64,000 bases of DNA, from NCBI RefSeq assembly GCF_963676685.1, contig NC_092349.1:78380604-78444603 (forward strand), in the 5' to 3' direction. How positions within the stretch are numbered: position 1 is the first letter of the stretch; each line of letters begins with the position of its first letter. The translations under genes were made by a program, and so were the position numbers. The stretch comes from Mytilus edulis (lineage: Eukaryota; Mollusca; Bivalvia; Mytilida; Mytilidae). Shown piece after piece: positions 1 through 11,400 of this stretch. A model generated the notes under the pieces. The model was not told the origin of the DNA and made no database searches. It was given only the letters and a program-made list of their open reading frames with translations.

Positions 1-982
1 ATCGATTGAATTTAATTATTTAATATTGATGTGACGGCAAGATAATGCTAATAATGAAATATAACATTGTCTCATGCCACGTGTAATGCTGTTTAATTAT
101 ATATATATAAGTTAAAATTTATTTAATAGTCTTGCTTACCTGCCATCTTGTTAGCCAGATAAGGAGTATATAAGTGCGTAATGTGTTTTCCGAAGAAAAC
201 ACTGCTTTTTTTTCCCTTTAAAAACTTTAGTAACATGAACAAGGTAGTATTCATATTCGTATCTTTATATGTTTTCAATTGTCATTAAGTACACAATTTC
301 CTGATGTCATTTCTCTTTGTCGTCATTGTAAAGGAATATGTTACTAGGGAATCCCAATCGCATATGACTATTTTAACAATGAAAATAATCGTATGTTGCT
401 CATCATTGCTTTACCGGATTCATTTAACAGAGTGACATTAGATTTTCATTCCTAATATATCAAAATAGATGACAATGACCAAGGTCACATCCCATGTTAT
501 AGTCCGGTTGAGATTGTGTTTTTTTTTTATTCTAGTGAAATAATCAGGTTTTTATATGCCGTCAAAGACGTCCCATATTAGTGTATACCAAAGTCCGGCT
601 TTCCGTCCACCCGACCGTCAAATCTTCGTACGATAACTCAAATGTGCTTTACTAATTCTCATAAATTGTAACGTTACATAATGATTGACAGAAGAAAGTT
701 CCTTTTCGATATTGAACGTATTTTTGTCATCCAAGCTATAGTTATGGGACGTTTACCGAAGATGTTTGCTTAGGTAGATGTGCTGATACATGTGCATCAC
801 TGTCTTAAATGATATGTCTCACTTCAGAAAATCATTCCAGAGTAATGGTCACGTTGATAATATGCATTTTAAAATTTTCACAATACTAAAAAAATTGAAA
901 TCGTTTTATAATTCATTTGTCCACATGATGTGTTTTTTATTCAGTTTCTCCATTACGAACAAAATAGTCAACATTTTATACA
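1..982. other. intergenic AT-rich sequence, no gene seen
   Basis: No open frame with coding character, RNA gene or clear repeat was recognised. The short open frame at 790-1053 has no homology I can name and runs into the Penelope-like repeat that begins near 983. Confidence 0.5.
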
Positions 983-1379
983 AGAGGGACGAAAGATACC
1001 AGAGGGATAGTCAAACTCATCAATCGAAAATAAACAGACAACACCATGGCTAAAAATGAAAAGAGACAAACAAACAACCAAAAGTAGTACACATGACACA
1101 ACATAGAAAACTATAGAATAAGCAACACGAACCCCACCAAAAACTAGTAGTGGTGATCTCAGGTGTTCCGGAAGGGGAAGCAGATCCTGCTCCACATGTG
1201 GCACCCGTCGTGTTGCTCATGTTATATCAAATCCGGTAAATAGTCTAATTCGGAAGGTCACATTCATGAAAGGGAAGAGGATTATAGTTATGACGTAATG
1301 AACATATCCGATATCATTTGTGAAACGGTTATTCCATAACGGCCAACCAACTCGTGATGGCGTCCGTAAAATTTATAAA
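983..1379 (-). mobile_element. Penelope-like retroelement, 3' terminal fragment
   Basis: This segment is repeated with moderate divergence at 13496-14115 and 26672 onward (same strand) and at 24175-24480 (opposite strand). On the minus strand it carries the end of the element and its 3' flank; a recognisable piece encodes PHVEQDLLPLPEHLR. The 26672-28470 copy adds reverse-transcriptase sequence, which assigns this tail to that element. It is a 5'-truncated, non-coding copy. It abuts sequence homologous to 22030-22560, so the junction near 1380 marks the insertion edge. Confidence 0.65.
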
Positions 1380-2240
1380 GTTTATAATTTATTTGTAAGA
1401 TTTACCTGACAATTCTATACCTTAATAAATATTGCTTCACATAGTTGATAACAAAACAAAACGCATAGCTTTATCATAGTTCAGGTGTCAAACCACCAAT
1501 TAAAAATCCCTATCTGTTCAACCAAATTTTGCAATTTTCACAGCTTTCTAAATATTTTACCTTGAGTTTAGCTTCATAGAAACCGGGTATATCCTGAATT
1601 GTACATGTATCAGCTGTCTACATGCCAATTTTAACCATACCTTTAAAGCCTTCTAACAATATAACTGACCTTCGAACAGGGGTACTCCAAAAATAATCCC
1701 TGGTTTTCTGGAAATCTTAAATTAGTATTCTATGGAGCGCATTAATCCTCAATTTTTAATGCAAACTCATAGACAAGTAAATTTTGGCTCAAAATTGTTT
1801 AGATATATTTCTCTTTCACCAAAAGTTTCATTTCTGCAAATTTTTTGGTTAGTTTAAGTAAACAAGGACATCAAAAGCACTATTTTGTGTCAGAGTAGGG
1901 CTACATTTACATACGTTCTAAATTGGAGGGAGTAATTGGTGGTCTGACACCTTCAAAGATTTTAGTTTCATATTTCTCCGGGAAAACTTTCGAAATGTAC
2001 AAAAATACACTTCCTATGATACAAATACTATATTTAAAGCAAGATGATGGGGATTAGACAAAAACTTTAACTAATTTGCTCAAGTGAAATGAAAAGTTTC
2101 GAAATTTCACTTAATACTTTTCAGCAAATCACTGGTGGTTCTAACCTAAAATATTGATTAATTACAGATTATATGTACTGATAAGTATAATATAGCCTAC
2201 ACATGAATATATTTATTTCTCTAATTCTATGGAAATTTAT
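1380..2240 (+). repeat. upstream flank of gene A, duplicated upstream of gene B
   Basis: Three stretches here (1380-1483, 1955-2102, 2145-2233) align in order with 22039-22145, 22260-22420 and 22472-22562. Shared landmarks include the phrases ccgggaaaa and cgaaatgtacaaaaata. The block therefore belongs to the large segmental duplication that produced genes A and B. It is interrupted by the element at 1484-1951, which the other copy lacks. Confidence 0.7.
1484..1951. mobile_element. 468-bp TIR element (MITE-like) with TTCA target duplication
   Basis: The left end ggtgtcaaaccaccaatt is matched by the reverse complement of the right end (1934-1951) with one mismatch in 18. TTCA precedes (1480-1483) and follows (1952-1955) the element. 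Removing element plus one TTCA rejoins sequence that is continuous in the homologous flank near 22136-22265, an empty site. No coding frame is seen inside, so it is non-autonomous. The superfamily is not assigned; 4-bp target duplications occur in more than one DNA-transposon group. Confidence 0.8.
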
Positions 2241-2410
2241 CCCTTTCCGAACCCATTGTATAAAAATATTTAATCAACGTGTTGTTGCTGGTGAACTCAT
2301 TGGATGAATCAAAATATGCTATGACAGGTGTTAATGACATTGACAACTTCATGCAATGTGAAAGGCACTCGAATGGGATTTTCGGTTAACAAATTCTTTC
2401 ATAGTTACTC

Positions 2411-2543
2411 GTGGATTACCGGATTTATCCAATCTCGATAGTTAAATTATAAATTTTACTATTTCGATTGGAAAAATCCGATAAATCTCGATAGTTAAAT
2501 TATGAATTTTTCTATCTCGATTGGATAAATCCGATAATCCACT
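2411..2543. repeat. 133-bp imperfect palindrome (fold-back MITE candidate)
   Basis: The outer arms gtggattaccggatttatcc (2411-2430) and the end at 2524-2543 are near-perfect reverse complements. The inner part repeats tctcgatagttaaattat twice (from about 2433 and 2487). The whole segment could fold into a long hairpin. No coding capacity. Confidence 0.6.
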
Positions 2544-2612
2544 ATCAATGTAAAAATCTATATTTATACAGATTTTAATTGTTTGTCTTATATTTTCTTT
2601 TGAAAATAATAG

Positions 2613-2832
2613 AGGTCAAAACCTTCCTGTTTACTTCTAACTGAGTCAAGTTTGATACTCGTAACCACGTTGTGTCTTGTTGTCGTATCTCGTATTATGG
2701 TGGTGTATGTTGATAGTGAGGAATGTACAAGGAAAGTTACACAGTTACAATCAAGTGAGAGAAAATTGAGAAACCAATTGGTCCAGCTACAAAATGTGTT
2801 TCTAGAAAGGCTTACCAGAACTGATAACGAAA
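2613..2832 (+). CDS. candidate orphan exon: membrane segment plus coiled coil
   Basis: An open stretch is bounded by a possible acceptor (ag at 2611-2612) and a strong donor (gtaagt at 2833-2838). The translation has a hydrophobic run (LILVTTLCLVVVSRIMVVYV) followed by a charged, heptad-like helix containing QLQSSERKLRNQLVQLQ. An in-frame ATG lies at 2697, after most of the hydrophobic run. The pattern suits a signal-anchor or signal peptide followed by a coiled coil. No matching exons were found nearby or in the gene B flank. It could be an isolated exon of an undetected gene, a relic, or chance. Confidence 0.3.
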
Positions 2833-3733
2833 GTAAGTACAAAGGGGTACATATTTATTTCAAAGAATATTTGGAACACGGAAAATAACAAAGACAAAAA
2901 CAGAAATGAAGACGAATGATTCATTAAAACAGATTACTGAAAACAAACTGAAGACTGAATAGAAAGGAGTACAATTTAATATTGAATATATATGAGATTT
3001 TGAAACACGTAACTTAACATGTCCCTAAAGATGAGGATATATAGTTACGTGTAAGGATCGCCATTGATCCTCCATTCTTATAAGTTGATTAAATCATAGT
3101 TAAGGGGACCCCAGTTAAGAAAGCAGATAGAAAGACTTATTGTAGTTATATGTAAGGCCAAAAAAAGGCTCTTATATATCGCACCCTATCACTGCAGAAA
3201 TATATAAACTGCTGATAAAAAATGCATCCTGGTAGTATTAACAACATAATAATATTTATTCATCAAATCTTGCTTGTTACAAATTTCACCAATAGTCCAA
3301 ACTTCTCTTGATTTACCCTGTTACACTCCACTGATTATCCAGGGAAATAAACAGCTGATCAAACTTATTAAATCATAAAAAAAAATATAGAGGATGTATA
3401 ATTGACTATTTAATGCTAAGAATTCTTTTTAATTGACAATAACATTGGACATCTTGATTTATATGTATCTTTAGCGAGCTATTGCTCCTGCTTCGAGCCA
3501 AGTACACATACAGCTGATATTTAAAGACTCTAAACAGTTATTATCTTGTCATGATCCTGCAATTAATTCTGTATATTTTTTGTGCTCTGAAAGACTGAAA
3601 AAACTCACATTTTTGCATAAATTATTTTAGATTTAAAATCCCTTGAGGTCTGCGTGGTAATATTAAAATCACACATTCAGCTGAAGACGGGTTCACAAAA
3701 AAAAATCTCGAATAGTCAACTTTATTTCGCTCA

Positions 3734-3887
3734 AAGTGAAAAAAATATTTATTCTAACATGACAAAAAAAATCAGCAGTAAAAACAAATAACAAAATATT
3801 GTCCGGTTTCAAGTGAAAAAAATATTTATTCTAACATAACAACAAAAAATCAGCAGTAAAAACAAATAACAAAATATTGTCCGATTT
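3734..3887. repeat. tandem duplication, 2 x 77 bp
   Basis: Two adjacent near-identical 77-bp units start at 3734 and 3811; both contain aatatttattctaacat, atcagcagtaaaaac and acaaaatattgtcc. Few differences, so a fairly recent local duplication. Non-coding. Confidence 0.75.
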
Positions 3888-4295
3888 GAAACCAGAAGTG
3901 TACGAGTTGTCCTACGCTTCAGAAGTTTGAACTAAACTTGACATCAACTTAACATGCATGCTGAAACTGACATGATGTACATATTCTAGTTTTGAAATCG
4001 ATGATTGGCGTCGTGGAAAACCCTGCTGTTCATGCTTGTCTGTTATCAGAAAATGGGTTTAATTCTTATTACTCTATAGAAATGCAATACACATTCTGAG
4101 GTCATACAGATTCATACAACACTCGTCAACAGTAATACACAAACGTAGTCCGGCAGTGTGCGGAGCTTTAAAGCGATATCTGTAAAATCCTAGTACATGT
4201 ATACAGATATAGCATAGCGATATCTGTTGGGCTGTATATGTATGGTCAGACACCTGATTGCAGGATAAGATATTTTTTGGTGGTATGTAATTTAC

Positions 4296-4925
4296 TGTCT
4301 GTCATATTTGTTTTCCGTTAATTAATGTTTTGTCATAAAACAGGTTTTCTCGTTTGAATTGTATGAATACATTTTGTATTATCATACTTAAATTTATGTT
4401 ATAATGCCAAATTTGGATTGGCTAATACGAGGTTGTTAATTTACTTTATCACATGACTGAGAGTTTGGCAATTTTTAGGTAAAGATTGAATGAAATGCAA
4501 TCAAAACCTGATGGGACTGACTTGATGTCTAAATGTTCCAAAACATCTTGCTTCACTTCTGTTGATTGTTCTAATACCTGTAACGTTGTATGTACCTGAC
4601 GTCCCATCAAAATACTTTTAAATAAAATTTATCTGTAAAAGACAATAATGATAGGACATTAGTATAATACATAGCTGAGAGAGGGTGATAGAATAGTTAG
4701 GTAGCCCTCGACTTCGGACTTCGCCGCGGTTTAGTGTTTTCTCGGGGTACCAATCTACTCTATCACCCTCTCAACTATGTGTTATTTATATAATATCATG
4801 TCTTTGATTGCTTTCTTTTCGGTTTAAGTTTTGCTGATTATTGAAGGCCGATACGTTGACCTACATCAACATCATTTGCTCCTTGTTTGATACTTGTCGC
4901 ATTGGCAACATGCATACCACATCTA
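4296..4925 (+). mobile_element. SINE-like repeat split by a later insertion
   Basis: The left half (about 4296-4394, tgttttccgttaatta through cattttgtattatcat) and right half (about 4801-4925, ttttcggtttaagttttgct through gcattggcaacatgc) together match the continuous copy at 23336-23530. The intervening ~400 bp is missing there. The short sequence atcat flanks both sides of the insert and may be its target duplication. The same family occurs at 21655-21838 and 63655-63915. I know this motif string as a very common mussel repeat. Confidence 0.65.
4662..4788. repeat. 127-bp inverted repeat inside the SINE-splitting insert
   Basis: gagggtgatagaatag (about 4681-4696) pairs with ctactctatcaccctc in the right arm (about 4755-4770); the arms extend into catagctgag / ctcaactatg. 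The central part is GC-rich for this region (cttcgccgcgg). It lies within the ~400-bp insertion into the SINE. Confidence 0.6.
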
Positions 4926-5041
4926 TCAGTTTCCCAATATAAAATAAACTCTAAATATTGGAGAAAATGTTGATACCCTGTGATAAATTCAAGGTGATTC
5001 TTTGATATTCCACGAAAGTATAACGGAACAGTCTGTTAAGG

Positions 5042-7714
5042 AAAAGGTACGATAAGGCCCGTTTTTTGCCCCCCCCCCCCTATTTTCTCAGTTTTCATTT
5101 TTTTGGCGTGTGCACCTACGTGACCCGGAGAAAAGTATGGCGATTTAGACAGCAAAAACAGTTCTCATGCAATTGGAATAAAAAAAATCCTTGCGCAGGC
5201 ACATAAAAACTAAAAATTAGTTGTGGTACTAAACACCTTCAAATTTAATAATAACAGAAATTATACATGTACCCCCTCACCTCACCCAGATGCAAAATTA
5301 AGTGGTTTTGAAGTATATCCAAACAAACTTCATATACCAGGGAATGTTTTAACATAAAAAGTAGCTTTCCAAAACAGACTTTAACTAGAGGCTCTAAAGA
5401 GCCTGTGTCGCTCACCTTGGCATATGTGAATTAAACAAAGGAAGCAGACAGTTCATGACAAAATTGTGTTTAGGTGATTGTGATGTGTTTGTACATCTTC
5501 CTTTACTGAACATTCTTGCTGCTTACAATTATCTCTATCTATAATGAACTTGTCTGTGTAGTTTCAGTGGAAAATGTTAGTAAAAATTTACAAATTTTAT
5601 GAAAATTGTTAAAAATTGATTATAAAGGACAATAACTTCTTAGTGGGTCAATTGACCATTTTGGTCATTTTGACTTATTTTTGAGTCTTAAATTGCTGTA
5701 CATTATTGCTGTTTACAGTTTATCTCTATCTATAATAATATTCAAGATAATAACCCAAAACAGCAAAATTTCCTTAAAATTACCAATTTAGGGGTAGCAA
5801 CCTAACAACGAGTTATCCGATTCATCTAAAAATTTCAGGGCAGATAGATCTTGACCAGATTAACAATTTTACTCCTCGTCAGATTTGCTCTCAATGCTTT
5901 GGTTTTTGAGTAATAACCAAAAACTGCATTTAACCTTCATGTTCTATTTTTAGCCGTGGCGGGCATCTTGGTTGGTTGGCCGGGTCAAAAAACACAATTT
6001 TTAAACTAGATACATCAATGATGATTGTGGCCAAGTTTGGATTAATTTGGCCCAGTAGTTTCAGAGGAGAAGATTTTTGTAAAAGATCATGGATATTTAC
6101 GAAAAATGGTTAAAAATTGACTATAAAGGGCAATAACTCCTAAAGGGGTCAACTGACCATTTTGGTCATGTTGACTTATTTGTAAATCTTACTTTGCTGA
6201 ACATTATTGCTGTTTACAGTTTATCTCCATCTATAATAATATTCAAGATAATAACCAAAAACAGTAAAATTTCCTTAAAATTACCAATTTAGGGGCAGCA
6301 ACCCAACAATGGGTTGTCTGATTCATCTGAAAATTTCAGGGCAGATAGATCTTGACCTGATAAACAATTTTACTCATGTCAGATTTGCTCTAAATGCTTT
6401 GGTTTTTGAGTTATAAGCCAAAAACTGCATTTTACCCCTATGTTCTATTTTTAGCCGTAGCGGCCATCTTGGTTGGTTTGCCCGGTCACAAAACACAATT
6501 TTAAAACTAGATAGCCTAATAATGATTCTGGCTATGTTTGGTAAAATTTGGCCAAGTAGTTTCAGGAGCAAATTTTTGTAAAAGTTAACTAAGATTTACG
6601 AAAAATGGATAAAAATTGACTATAAAGGGCAATACCTCCTAAAGGGATCAACTGACCATTTTGGTTATGTTGACTTATTTGTAAATCTTACTTTGCTGAA
6701 TATTTTTGCTGTTTACAATTTATCTCTATCCATAATAATATTCAAGATAATATCCAAAAACAGCAAAATTTCCTTAAAATTACCAATTCAGGGGCAGCAA
6801 CCCAACAACGGGTTGTCCCATTCAACTTAAAATTTCAGGGCAGATAGATCTTGACTTAATAAACAATTTTATCCCGACAGATTTGCTCTAAATGCTTTGG
6901 TTTTTGAGTAATAACCAAAAACTGCATTTAACCTCCATGTTCTATTTTTAGCCGTGGCGGCCATCTTGGTTGGTTGGCCGGGTAAAAAAACACAAATTTT
7001 AAACTAAATACATCAATGATGATTGTGGCCAAGTTTGGATTAATTTGGCCCGGTAGTTTCAGAGAAGAAGATTTTTGTAAAAGATCATGAGATTTACGAA
7101 AAATGGTTAAAAATTGACTATAAAGGGCAATAACTCCTAAAGGGGTCAACTGACCATTTGGGTCATGTTGACTTATTTGTAAATCTTACTTTGCTGAACA
7201 TTATTGCTGCTTACAGTTTATCTCCATCTATAATAATATTCAAGATAATAACCAAAAACAGTAAAATTTCCTTAAAATTACCAACTTAGGGGCAGCAATC
7301 CAACAATGGGTTGTCTGATTCATCTGAAAATTTCAGGGCAGATAGACCTTGACCTGATGACCAATTTCACTTTGTCAGATTTGCTCTTAAAGCTTTGGTT
7401 TTTGAGTTATAAGCCAAAAACTGCATTTTACCCCTATGTTCTATTTTTAGCCATGGCGGCCATCTTGGTTGGTTGGCCGGGTAAAAAAACACAAATTTTA
7501 AACTAGATACATCAATGATGATTGTGGCCAAGTTTGGTTAAATTTGGCTCAGTAGTTTCAGAGGAGAAGATTTTTGTAAAAGTTAACGACGAACGACAGA
7601 CGACGGACGACGGACGCCAAATGATGAGAAAAGCTCACTTGGCCCTTCGGGCCCGGTGAGCTAAAAAAGCAGAAAATAGGGGAGGGGGGGGGGCAAACAC
7701 AAGCCTTATCCTTT
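5042..7714. mobile_element. nested insertion in gene A upstream flank (outer element)
   Basis: The outer arms are inverted: gataaggc...poly-C...tattttct on the left (about 5050-5092) and the reverse complement agaaaatagggg...poly-G...gccttatc on the right (about 7671-7710). The gene B flank at 23630-23665 runs straight through the corresponding position (cagtctgtaaatttgtattt), so this is a gene-A-specific insertion. The element at 5385-7664 lies within it. Confidence 0.65.
5385..7664 (+). mobile_element. bivalve-type repeat element with four ~500-bp internal tandem units
   Basis: The ends are hairpin-forming: ggctctaaagagcc near the left end and agctcacttggcccttcgg-gcccggtgagct at the right end, followed by ctaaaa. 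Inside, a ~500-bp unit containing ccatcttggttggtt recurs near 5953, 6454, 6951 and 7450 (spacings 501, 497, 499). The last unit ends in a gacgac-rich tract. A related three-unit copy lies at 35206-36773. Short open frames inside are not conserved between units. The 3' hairpin followed by CTAA recalls non-autonomous Helitron ends; that assignment is inference. Confidence 0.7.
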
Positions 7715-7724
7715 GTATTTGACT

Positions 7725-8289
7725 GTAGTAGATTCTATGAAGAAAATTGTTTATCATATATTAACTGTTTTTCATCGTCGTTGAGTCTTGTGTGATTCTA
7801 CTAATTGCTTTTGTATTCATCAACATCAATAAAAGAAAATTATTCAACTTGGTATTATAGATGGTATCAAAAAGCAATTGATTTACTTCAATCTGACATA
7901 TTTTTATTTGTTTTATTTGTTTTAATCAAAATCTGATGATTACAATCATAAAGCGGTGTACCGGGCTATTGGGAAATCATTATTTTCTACTTTTTCATAC
8001 GTACATTGATCATTTTGTTATATGTTTAAATGTTTTTCAATCATACGCATTTATGACTGATTGTTTTTGTATGTCTAGAAACTGTTTATAAATAATATGT
8101 AGTTAGTGTTGTTTTTTTTTTTTGGTTTTTTTGGCGTAATTTGTGTTGAGTAAAAAAGTTGTATGGGGTTGTCCGAGTGTAAGAGCTTAGTACGTACATA
8201 TGGCATATGTATACACAATAAGCCCTAAAAATGCTTTTCATGTACTTTTACCTGGTTTTATCTATTCGATCGATAATTTAAAAGGGTCA
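7725..8289 (+). other. upstream flank of gene A, homologous to 23645-23850
   Basis: The landmarks agattctatg, aactgttttcatc / aactgttttccatc, tgcttttgt and ttcaatctga occur in the same order in the gene B flank. No coding sequence was seen. It continues the segmental duplication beyond the nested insertion that ends near 7714. Confidence 0.55.
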
Positions 8290-8414
8290 AATTTACATTA
8301 AACATATTAAAAATTGAAATGAGATAGGTAGACGGAGACATCACATGATAACAAAATGGCAGCTGTTGAAAGGAATACATGTAGTTTAAATATGTCAACA
8401 TAAAATATGTCAAC
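8290..8414 (+). promoter_or_regulatory. conserved promoter-proximal/5' UTR block of gene A
   Basis: The ~120 bases upstream of the start codon are strongly conserved before gene B (25205-25324), far better than nearby intron sequence. A doubled motif aatatgtcaacat sits immediately before the ATG in both copies. No convincing TATA box or transcription start could be fixed. Conservation across the duplication suggests a shared 5' UTR or core promoter, or it may only reflect the duplication's age. Confidence 0.5.
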
Positions 8415-11400
8415 ATGGGCTGCTGTTTCTCTTCTGAGGTAAGATTCTAGATATTCTGATGCACAGAATAACGTTAAAAAAGAATATTAGGGGAACATAG
8501 AAAATATTGCCGAGTTCAGAAACTATATACATGTACACAACTTAATTCTTTTAATAATCGAGTACATATTTATAATCAGTTCAAATGCCGATAAGAATGT
8601 TTACTTGCAATATTTAAAGATCTTTAAAGAAATTTAACAATTTTTGTAGTATTGTGTTAAAATTTTACAATAATCGTAATGTAGTTTATTATCGTTAACA
8701 TCTGTGACTATTATACTATGATAGTAAATTGTTGAGTCCCAGTTAAAATGATGAATCTATGATCATTAGTAAACAAGTACATTTACTGCTACAGTAAATA
8801 TGTTAATGATGCTGCAAAATTCTCTGCTTTGATTCTATTATACATGTATCAAATGTTTCAGGAAAACATATATAAAGTACATGTTGAAAAATGCAATTTG
8901 CATACTCTAAAGTGCATTGATTGAATAATATAAAGTGCCCAATAATTATCAACATAAAGCTATGGTGAAATTAAGTCATGTTGTCTGAAACCTACAACGG
9001 TCATGCATTCGTTAATAACTGAAAGGTAAAGTAACAAAAATACCGAACTCCGAGGAAAATTCAAAACGGAAAGTCCATAACCAAATGGCAAAATTTATTA
9101 CGATGAGACACATTTCCTTTGACACCGTTTCGATTCTCATTTTTTTTCATTAAAAGTAGTTTTTTTTTCCTTCAATTTTCTGTCGTTTTAATGGATGGTA
9201 AAGATGATCCGCAGGAAACAAGTTACTTTTTTCGAGCTTAAAATATATGATTATAAGGTTTGGAAATTGAAAAGAATTAAATCATAATTAAAGGTTGCTG
9301 ATTAATTCAAAAGTTTCTGAAAGTAATCAGGTATTATCACAATGCCATTTTAACACCCACAGACACTTGTCTCGGAGTTCTTTTTCCTATATACATTAAT
9401 ATGTATAGAGAAAAATTTTCTAGTGCCTGTGATAAAGCCAGTCCGAAATACATAATATATTTGTCAAATCTACTGCCTATGGTTAACTTTTTTGTACATT
9501 CCATCTTAAAATGTGAAATATCTAGTTTAATTTCACTTTCATAACACGTATAAATTATGAACACTTAAGATGAGGAAACTTTACAAAGTTACACAGTAGA
9601 ATATAAAACTAACTTCCGCTCTTCCGTTTGTTTAAATCAGTAGTTATTGACTATTTGACATTGATTGTGAAATGCGGAAGTTAATAAGATTTTTTCTTTC
9701 AAATAAATATTATAAACGTATATCAATATCTAAGCGGTATAAGTCAAAGTTCTTATGAAAAGAATTACATTCAAAATTAAATACCATTATTCTGGAAGTG
9801 TTAGTATTTTTGCTCGTTGAAGCACAACTTTCTACGAGAACGCAACTGCTCGCTTTTTCATAGTAACATTGTTCAATAAATTTACTCTATATAACCACAT
9901 ATAATTCACAATGTTTACTCTTGACAGTAAATGTTTGATACATCACGCCGATTCTTATCATTTGGGCAGAAACGAAAAAAATAATTTATCTTGGCTTGCC
10001 CTATCCGTCACGTAATACACCCATCAGCTCGAATCAGTTAAATCTGTATATCAGTTAAATCTATTTATATAATTCCAGAATGGTTTGGAACCATCCTCTA
10101 CATCAAGTTTATTGAGTAGTCCACAACGTAAATATGTTGACAATACAGGGCCTCCTTCTTCAGCTAGACAATATAGGCCTCCTGACAGAAAAGACAGTAA
10201 GTAGTGTTTACTACAGGCAGTACATTTATATATTTGTTACGGGTAAATTTCAGTGGCGGATCCAGAAATGTTCATAAGTGGGGGTCCACTGACTGCCTAA
10301 AGAGGGGACCCGCTCTGTTCATGCTTCAGTAATTCCCCTCTTAATCCGCCTATGAACTTTATATATATGTTCAAAGTAAAGCAGTTAGTTTATTGTTAAA
10401 TCGAATGCAATCCTTTTGAAGCAATTCTTCTTCTTTAAGTTTTCCAGTTTTCCATCTAAATAAAGATGATTAATAACTGGTGCATACGTGGCCTATTTAT
10501 TAAAATTAAGTTAATATTTTAGTTATTTACAAACGGTGCAAAGAACATATGTAGTGATTAAAACTATGTACATGAGATGAAGTTTTTTTTAAATAATAGT
10601 GGAGAGAACAGCATATGTAAGCTGATCTCTGACAGAGTCGACTGTCTGTGTATTTACTACTGAGGTTGGTAAAAGATTCCATTGAGTTATTGTGTATGGG
10701 GAAAATAAAAATCTGTACGAGTCTTTTGATGTATAAATGTGTCTGAAGGTGTGAGAATGATGTTTTCTGGTTCTTGAGTCTGATGGAATGAGAATTGTGC
10801 TAGATGGTATCGCAACAAGATGATGTGTGATCTTGTACATCATAACCAGTCGTGCACGCAGTCTGCGTTGTGTTAAAATAGGCCAGTTTAGTGTGTTCAG
10901 CATGTTTGATACACTACTAGTATTATGATACCTGTTGCAGTCATACCGAGCAGCTCGCCTTTGGACCATCTCTATCTTTGAGATAGATTCTGAAGTGTGG
11001 GGGTCCCAAACTGAGCAAGAGTATTCGAGTTTGGGACGGACAAGTGCTTGGTATGCCTTGGCTCTTGATGTTTTGATTTGATGTTTTCAGGTTTCTTCGA
11101 AGGAAGCGGAGAGTTTTGTTGGCTTTCGAGATATTGTCATCTATGTGTTTGTCCCATTTAAGGTTTGATTGTAATGTGATGCCTAAGTACTTAGCAGATG
11201 TAACAATTTCTAGAATATGATTGTGGAGAGTGTAAGTATGTTGTAAAGGTTGACGTTTAGTTGTTACAGAGAGAACATTATACTTGTCTGGGTGGAAGGC
11301 CATCAGCCAGTCCTCTTTCCATTTTGCAGCTGCGTTAAGGTCAGCTTGCAGTTTTAGGCAGTCACTCTGCCTTGGCAGGATTTGAATAAAAAATATTTGC

